A stretch of DNA of 64,000 bases from Sediminicola sp037203765. Its GTDB lineage: Bacteria; Bacteroidota; Bacteroidia; Flavobacteriales; Flavobacteriaceae. How positions within the stretch are numbered: the stretch's first letter is position 1; each line of letters opens with the position of its first letter. Made by a program: the position numbers and the translations under genes. Positions 59,557-64,000 of the stretch are shown here, one piece after another. Below the pieces are notes generated by a model. That model was not told the origin of the DNA and did not search any database. It saw only the letters and a list, made by a program, of their open reading frames with translations. The stretch spans positions 62,001-126,000 of the forward strand of contig NZ_JBBCAS010000007.1 of NCBI RefSeq assembly GCF_037203765.1, given 5' to 3'.

Positions 59557-62052
59557 ATGTCCATTGAAAATTTTGAGATCAAAGGTTTGACCGATGAACA
59601 AGTACTTCAATCAAGAGCTTCGTATGGACAAAACAAATTGATCTTCAAAAAAGAAAATAAAATCCTCCAGGCTATAAAAAGTCTTGGCCAGGAGCCCATG
59701 GTAATCCTGTTGCTCGTCGCTTCTGTTATTTATTTTGTGAGTGGGGATTATGGTGATGGAATTTTCTTGGGCATAGCCATTGTGATGGTAGCTTCCATTT
59801 CCCTCTATCAAGATTCCAGAAGCCGCCAAGCGCTCAACAAACTCAAAGATTTTACCCAACCCCATTCCAAAGTTTATAGAAACGGGGAGGTGTTGGAGAT
59901 CAGGAGCGAAGAACTTGTTATAGGCGACTGTTTAATTGTTGAGGAAGGGAGCACTATCCCAGCGGACGGAACCATCATACATTCCAACGACTTTTCTGTC
60001 AATGAATCCATCCTCACAGGAGAATCCCTATCCGTTTACAAGGACGTGGACAAGGAGGATAATTCAATTTTCTTGGGTACGACTGTTGCCAGCGGTTTGG
60101 CCATTGCCACTATCACTGCCATTGGGAACAATACAGCTCTTGGAAAAATAGGCAAAAGCCTTGAAGATATTCAAGTAGAAAAGACGCCCCTAGAGCATCA
60201 AATAGTCAATTTTGTCAAAAAAATGGTGTTTTGGGGAGCCTTGGTCTTTTTGATTGTCTGGGGCATAAACTACTCCAAATCCTTTGATCTACTGGATAGT
60301 CTACTAAAGGCACTGACCCTGGCCATGAGTATTTTGCCCGAGGAGATCCCCGTGGCCTTTACGACGTTTATGGCCCTTGGGGCTTGGCGTTTGATGAAAT
60401 TGGGGGTTGTGGTAAAACAAATGAAGACGGTAGAAACCCTAGGGAGCGCCACAGTTATCTGCACCGATAAGACTGGCACCATTACGCAAAACAAAATGAG
60501 TATCGCACGGGTCTTTGTTCTTGATTCCGGAAAATTTTCAGATCCTGGACAAGGATTGTCCGCACAGGAAAAGGAATTGATAAGAATGGCAATGTGGGCC
60601 AGTGAACCCATCCCTTTTGATGCCATGGAGCTGGCACTACATGATTCCTATAGCCAACACTATTCAACGGATGAAAGACCGGATTACAAGATGATCCACG
60701 AATATCCATTGGGCGGAAAGCCCCCGATGATGACCCATCTTTTTGAAAATGATCAGGGAAGTCGCATCATTGCCGCCAAAGGAGCTCCAGAATCATTCAT
60801 GGAAATATCCGATCTGACCGAGGCACAGAAAAAAGACATTGGCAATGCCATTGAAGCATTGGCCAAAAATGGGTACCGCATACTGGGAGTTGGGGCATCA
60901 GCATTTAAAGGGGATGATTTCCCCAAAAAACAACAGCAATTTACCTTCTCCTTTAAAGGTCTGGTGGCCTTTTATGATCCTCCAAAAGAAAATATAGCTT
61001 CTGTGTTCGAACATTTTCACGAGGCCGGGATTACGGTAAAGATTGTAACGGGTGATAATGCGGAGACCACCGAGGCCATTGCCAAACAGGTCCACTTTAG
61101 GGGATATGAAAAAAGCATCTCCGGGGATGAATTAATGAGTTTAAAGGATAATGAGTTACAGGAGTGTGTAAGAAAAACACAGATATTTACCCGCATGTTT
61201 CCCGATGCCAAAATGCGTATCATCAATGCATTGAAAGCAAATAATGAAGTGGTGGTCATGACCGGGGACGGTGTCAACGATGGTCCTGCACTCAAGGCCG
61301 CACACATTGGGGTGGCCATGGGCAAAAAAGGGACCGAAATAGCGAAACAGGCGGCCTCCCTAATTTTGGTAGATGATGACCTGGCCAAGATGGTAGATGC
61401 CATAGCCATGGGAAGAAAAATTTATACAAACCTAAAAAAGGCCATTCAATATGTGATTTCCATTCACATCCCCATCATCTTGACCGTTTTTATCCCCTTG
61501 GCCCTTGGGTGGATGTATCCCAATATTTTTACCCCTGTACATGTGATCCTGCTGGAGTTGATCATGGGCCCTACCTGTTCCATTATCTATGAGAATGAAC
61601 CCATGGAAAAAAACACCATGATTCAAAAACCTCGTCCTTTTTCAAATACTTTTTTCAGTTGGAGAGAACTGACCACAAGTATCATACAAGGTTTGGCCAT
61701 AACGGCAGGAACGTTAACGGCATACCAATTGGCCGTCTCCAACGGATTCAATGAAGATACAACCAGAGCCATGGTCTTCACGACCTTGATTGCTGCCAAC
61801 ATTTTCCTAACCTTGGTCAATAGATCCTTTTATTATTCCGCTCTGACCACCCTGAAATACAAGAACAATTTAGTGGGTATCATCATTGGAATAACAATTG
61901 TCCTAACCGCCTTATTGCTCTATATGGAACCCTTTACGACATTTTTTCAATTTGAAAGCCTCTCCCATATGCAATTGTGGACCAGTATTGGATTGGGATT
62001 TGCCTCAGTGATCTGGTATGAGCTTGTCAAGGGCATCAAAAGGGGCCGGTAG
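59557..62052 (+). CDS. P-type cation-transporting ATPase (P2, Ca2+-ATPase-like)
   Basis: An 831-residue inner membrane pump. Actuator motif TGES, phosphorylation site ICTDKTGT (D304), KGAPE in the nucleotide domain, and TGDGVNDGPALKAA hinge are intact. Helix 4 has ILPEEIPVAF, close to the PEE(F/L)P of Ca2+-type P2 pumps, and the helix 6 area is GPTCSIIYENEP. It resembles cation-transporting P2 ATPases (Ca2+ or other divalent ions); ion specificity is uncertain. It stands alone, followed by mazG on the other strand. Confidence 0.9.
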   Translation: MSIENFEIKGLTDEQVLQSRASYGQNKLIFKKENKILQAIKSLGQEPMVILLLVASVIYFVSGDYGDGIFLGIAIVMVASISLYQDSRSRQALNKLKDFTQPHSKVYRNGEVLEIRSEELVIGDCLIVEEGSTIPADGTIIHSNDFSVNESILTGESLSVYKDVDKEDNSIFLGTTVASGLAIATITAIGNNTALGKIGKSLEDIQVEKTPLEHQIVNFVKKMVFWGALVFLIVWGINYSKSFDLLDSLLKALTLAMSILPEEIPVAFTTFMALGAWRLMKLGVVVKQMKTVETLGSATVICTDKTGTITQNKMSIARVFVLDSGKFSDPGQGLSAQEKELIRMAMWASEPIPFDAMELALHDSYSQHYSTDERPDYKMIHEYPLGGKPPMMTHLFENDQGSRIIAAKGAPESFMEISDLTEAQKKDIGNAIEALAKNGYRILGVGASAFKGDDFPKKQQQFTFSFKGLVAFYDPPKENIASVFEHFHEAGITVKIVTGDNAETTEAIAKQVHFRGYEKSISGDELMSLKDNELQECVRKTQIFTRMFPDAKMRIINALKANNEVVVMTGDGVNDGPALKAAHIGVAMGKKGTEIAKQAASLILVDDDLAKMVDAIAMGRKIYTNLKKAIQYVISIHIPIILTVFIPLALGWMYPNIFTPVHVILLELIMGPTCSIIYENEPMEKNTMIQKPRPFSNTFFSWRELTTSIIQGLAITAGTLTAYQLAVSNGFNEDTTRAMVFTTLIAANIFLTLVNRSFYYSALTTLKYKNNLVGIIIGITIVLTALLLYMEPFTTFFQFESLSHMQLWTSIGLGFASVIWYELVKGIKRGR

Positions 62053-62125
62053 TTTCGTTAATGCTTTGTTGAAGGTGAACCATTGGGTTGACTCCCTGTT
62101 TTCAAGTTGAATTATGTAATAGGGA

Positions 62126-62899
62126 TTACAATTGTTTTGCTTCCTCCCAAAATACATCCATTTCTGTCAGGGTCATATCTTTTAAGGCCTTGCCCTGCTC
62201 TTTGGCCTTCCCTTCCAAGTATTGAAACCTTTTGATGAATTTTTTATTGGTCCGTTCCAGGGCATTTTCTGGATTGATGTTCAGGAATCTGGCGTAATTT
62301 ACCATGGAAAAGAGCACATCGCCAAATTCGGCCTCCATGGCGTCTGTATTTCCAGTCCTTACCTCTTCTTGAAATTCTTCCAATTCTTCTTGGACCTTTT
62401 CCCAAACTTGTTCCGGTTTTTCCCAATCGAAGCCAACCCCAGCAACTTTGTCCTGAATGCGGTTGGATTTCACCAATGCCGGAAGACTGTTGGGCACGCC
62501 CTCCAAAACACTTTTTTTACCTTCCTTTAGCTTGATGTTCTCCCAATTCTGCTTCACTTCTTCCTCATTGGCAACTTCAACATCCCCATAAATATGGGGG
62601 TGCCTGGTAATGAGCTTTTCACAAATATCATTTGCCACATCGGCCATATCAAAGGCATTGGACTCACTTCCTATTTTTGCGTAAAAAACAATATGCAATA
62701 GGACGTCCCCCAATTCCTTTTTTACTTCCTCCAGGTCATTGTCCAATATGGCATCGCCTAGTTCATAAGTTTCCTCAATGGTCAGGTGCCTCAAGGTCTG
62801 CATGGTCTGCTTTTGGTCCCATGGACATTTTGCCCTTAGTTCATCCATGATGGTCAATAATCTATCGAAGGCCTTTAATTGGGTTGCTCTAGAATTCAT
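62126..62899 (-). CDS. mazG: Nucleoside triphosphate pyrophosphohydrolase MazG
   Basis: A 257-residue enzyme with two MazG-fold repeats: the first with CPWDQKQTMQTLRHLTIEETYELGDAI and KKELGDVLLHIVF (EExxE-x12-ExxD-like metal site), the second with EEVRTGNTDAMEAEFGDVLFS. It hydrolyses canonical and aberrant NTPs. I chose the ATG of MNSRATQLKAFDRL; upstream in-frame codons do not resemble the family. A one-mismatch -7 box (minus-strand TAGATTCG, 62930-62923) lies before it. Confidence 0.92.
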   Translation of the reverse strand: MNSRATQLKAFDRLLTIMDELRAKCPWDQKQTMQTLRHLTIEETYELGDAILDNDLEEVKKELGDVLLHIVFYAKIGSESNAFDMADVANDICEKLITRHPHIYGDVEVANEEEVKQNWENIKLKEGKKSVLEGVPNSLPALVKSNRIQDKVAGVGFDWEKPEQVWEKVQEELEEFQEEVRTGNTDAMEAEFGDVLFSMVNYARFLNINPENALERTNKKFIKRFQYLEGKAKEQGKALKDMTLTEMDVFWEEAKQL

Positions 62900-63020
62900 G
62901 CAAAAAAGTTTTCGTAAAAATACGAATCTACCCCAGAAGCCCACGTACGATTTAATTGTTATTTTAGAGAATAAATCATATCAATTCCATTAACTTTCTT
63001 TGAAACAAAAGTCAAAACCG

Positions 63021-63362
63021 ATGAAAGAGGCACATAAACTTTTGGCCATAAAAATAGTACACACCCTGATCTGGCTCTTTTTTGTCGTCATTATATTTTA
63101 TGTTCTTTATTCGGGGGTGACCGGTAAGGTCAATACGCTTACCTGGGTATCCATTGGTCTGGTGTTCGCGGAGGGAATTGTATTGCTCCTTTTCAAGATG
63201 TACTGTCCGTTGACCGTTTTGGCGAGAAATTACTCGGATTCTGAAAAGGATAATTTTGATATTTTTCTTCCAAACTGGCTGGCCAAATACAACAAACTTA
63301 TTTTCACCACACTTTTTATAATTGGTCTGATATTGGTATTGGTTCGCGAATTCCTTTCGTAG
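63021..63362 (+). CDS. Small membrane protein of unknown function (DUF2784-like pattern)
   Basis: A 113-residue protein with three to four transmembrane helices (starting LLAIKIVHTLIWLFFVVIIF; the second and third around FAEGIVLLLF and LIFTTLFIIGLILVLV). The core CPLTVLARNYS with a cysteine after a helix resembles DUF2784-type proteins; function unknown. I chose the ATG rather than a TTG 7 codons upstream because a near-consensus box TAACTTTC (62991-62998) would then leave a short leader. Confidence 0.7.
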   Translation: MKEAHKLLAIKIVHTLIWLFFVVIIFYVLYSGVTGKVNTLTWVSIGLVFAEGIVLLLFKMYCPLTVLARNYSDSEKDNFDIFLPNWLAKYNKLIFTTLFIIGLILVLVREFLS

Positions 63363-63372
63363 GATGGCAAAA

Positions 63373-63407
63373 AAAATCCCCCCAAGAACTACCTTAAGAG
63401 GGATTTT
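63373..63407. terminator. Likely bidirectional terminator
   Basis: AAAATCCC (63373-63380) and GGGATTTT (63400-63407) form an 8-bp stem around a 19-base loop. A-rich on the left and T on the right, between two convergent genes. Confidence 0.75.
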
Positions 63408-63430
63408 CCAACTAACTCAAATTTAAATAC

Positions 63431-64000
63431 CTATTTGGCCTCTGCGACCGATACTTTTTTTACGGCCTCCCCTATCAGGGTGTCTCCTTCCAATATTTCG
63501 AAAGTTGCCGCATTGGCGGTGGTATCGTGAAGTACCCTTACCAAAGTCTGGGCAACATCCTGCCTACTGATGTCTCCATCTTTATGCTCCAAACTTTTGG
63601 CCAGGTCTATCTTTCCGACCGCTTTATCATTTTTTAGTGCCCCTGGGCGAACAATGGTATAATTGAGACCGCTGTGCCTGAGATGCTCATCTGCGTTCTG
63701 TTTGGCTTTCAGATAGTCCTGCAACTTATCAGCCTTCTCGGGTTGGTCTGCCCCAATGGAACTCAACATTACAAATTTTTTGATATGTGCCATTTTTGCC
63801 ACGTCAATGAGTCTTTTTGCTCCTTCTTGGTCAACTTCCACTACTTTTTTTCCTCCGGAACCCGCGGCGAATATCACCTTATCTATATCGTCCATGGTAT
63901 GGACCAAATCCTTTTCCAAATCTCCCAATATGGTTTTTACCCCCATGGACTCAAATTGTTCCATCTGGTCTTTCTTACGTACCATGGCAATTGGTCTGAA
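63431..64000 (-). CDS. NAD(P)-binding atypical SDR protein, partial (N-terminus beyond window)
   Basis: At least 189 codons are visible, open to the window edge, so the N-terminus with the glycine-rich nucleotide motif is cut off. Remaining blocks fit atypical SDR (NAD(P)H-binding, YwnB/SDR_a5-like) proteins: IAMVRKKDQ, LGDLEKDL, VIFAAGSGG, KKFVMLSSIGAD, and YTIVRPGAL. An internal ATG at 63985 is not the start because residues upstream (FRPIA) continue the family. Substrate unknown. Confidence 0.88.
   Translation of the reverse strand, partial: FRPIAMVRKKDQMEQFESMGVKTILGDLEKDLVHTMDDIDKVIFAAGSGGKKVVEVDQEGAKRLIDVAKMAHIKKFVMLSSIGADQPEKADKLQDYLKAKQNADEHLRHSGLNYTIVRPGALKNDKAVGKIDLAKSLEHKDGDISRQDVAQTLVRVLHDTTANAATFEILEGDTLIGEAVKKVSVAEAK

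Noticed and set aside
1..64000. Search for CRISPR arrays, insertion sequences, prophage, tRNA and rRNA
   Set aside because: No regularly spaced repeats, transposase or integrase-like proteins, attachment-site duplications or tRNA-like cloverleaf arms with the T-loop pattern were found by reading both strands.

Overview
The window is an unbroken stretch of chromosome from a member of the Bacteroidota, almost certainly a marine Flavobacteriaceae (a Maribacter/Arenibacter/Zobellia-like genome would fit). The grounds are the gene families present (OstA-like LptA, DUF349, DUF368 pair, CCC-motif proteins, Lnb/DUF4105, DUF2911, TonB receptor with a carboxypeptidase-regulatory-like N-terminus), A-rich leaders without clear Shine-Dalgarno sites, and many intergenic matches to the Bacteroidota promoter -7 element TAnnTTTG, some with TTG 18-20 bases upstream. 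No rRNA, tRNA, insertion sequence, prophage or CRISPR array was seen. Both ends cut through a gene: purA on the left and an NAD(P)-binding SDR protein on the right.

Layout. 1-8.2 kb: purA end, then a co-oriented envelope/metabolism cluster (LptA-like protein with a C-terminal SPOR-like domain, class III aminotransferase, TPR protein, two tandem DUF368/PopT polyprenyl-phosphate translocases, aroE). 8.4-15.7 kb: DUF349 repeat protein, RhlE-type helicase, NYN-LOTUS putative RNase, NTF2-like protein, and a minus-strand run zapB-like, zapA, 6S RNA, rny. 15.8-24.2 kb: secreted M23 peptidase, TonB receptor, cysteine desulfurase, lipoprotein, Smr protein and small membrane proteins. 24.3-31.9 kb: recQ, then KdsD-like isomerase, tatC, CMD protein, lptB, pssA, Lnb. 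31.9-40.4 kb: ABC-F protein, a methyltransferase-derived protein lacking its cofactor site, PduO adenosyltransferase, DUF2795, secA, orphan histidine kinase. 40.5-48.6 kb: exported hydrolases (M14, amidohydrolase, M28) and one M23 protein without a signal peptide, flanking two tandem copies of a tiny secreted protein with duplicated upstream DNA. 48.8-64 kb: msrA lipoprotein, CBM9-like lipoprotein, GalM, Ohr, DUF2911, meaB, a polyprenyl-linked glycosylation group (GT2, flippase-like, ArnT-like, PAP2), MATE pump, P-type ATPase, mazG.

How the genes fit together. Much of the window serves the envelope: LPS transport (LptA-like, LptB), a Kdo precursor step (KdsD-like), lipid carrier recycling (two PopT), lipid-linked sugar transfer (GT2/flippase/GT39/PAP2), lipoprotein N-acylation (Lnb) and several predicted lipoproteins, phospholipid synthesis (PssA), and protein export (SecA, TatC). 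A second theme is RNA and division control (6S RNA, RNase Y, NYN-LOTUS protein, ZapA and its likely coiled-coil partner).

The most unusual DNA is 44.67-45.79 kb. Two small secreted-protein genes are duplicated together with about 60 bp of upstream sequence that includes an identical 20-bp block. Between them lies a 478-bp gene-free stretch holding a perfect 14-bp inverted repeat with the same TCGGTATC core, and a segment that can form two mutually exclusive hairpins. Functions there are unknown; everything said about regulation is inference from sequence alone.
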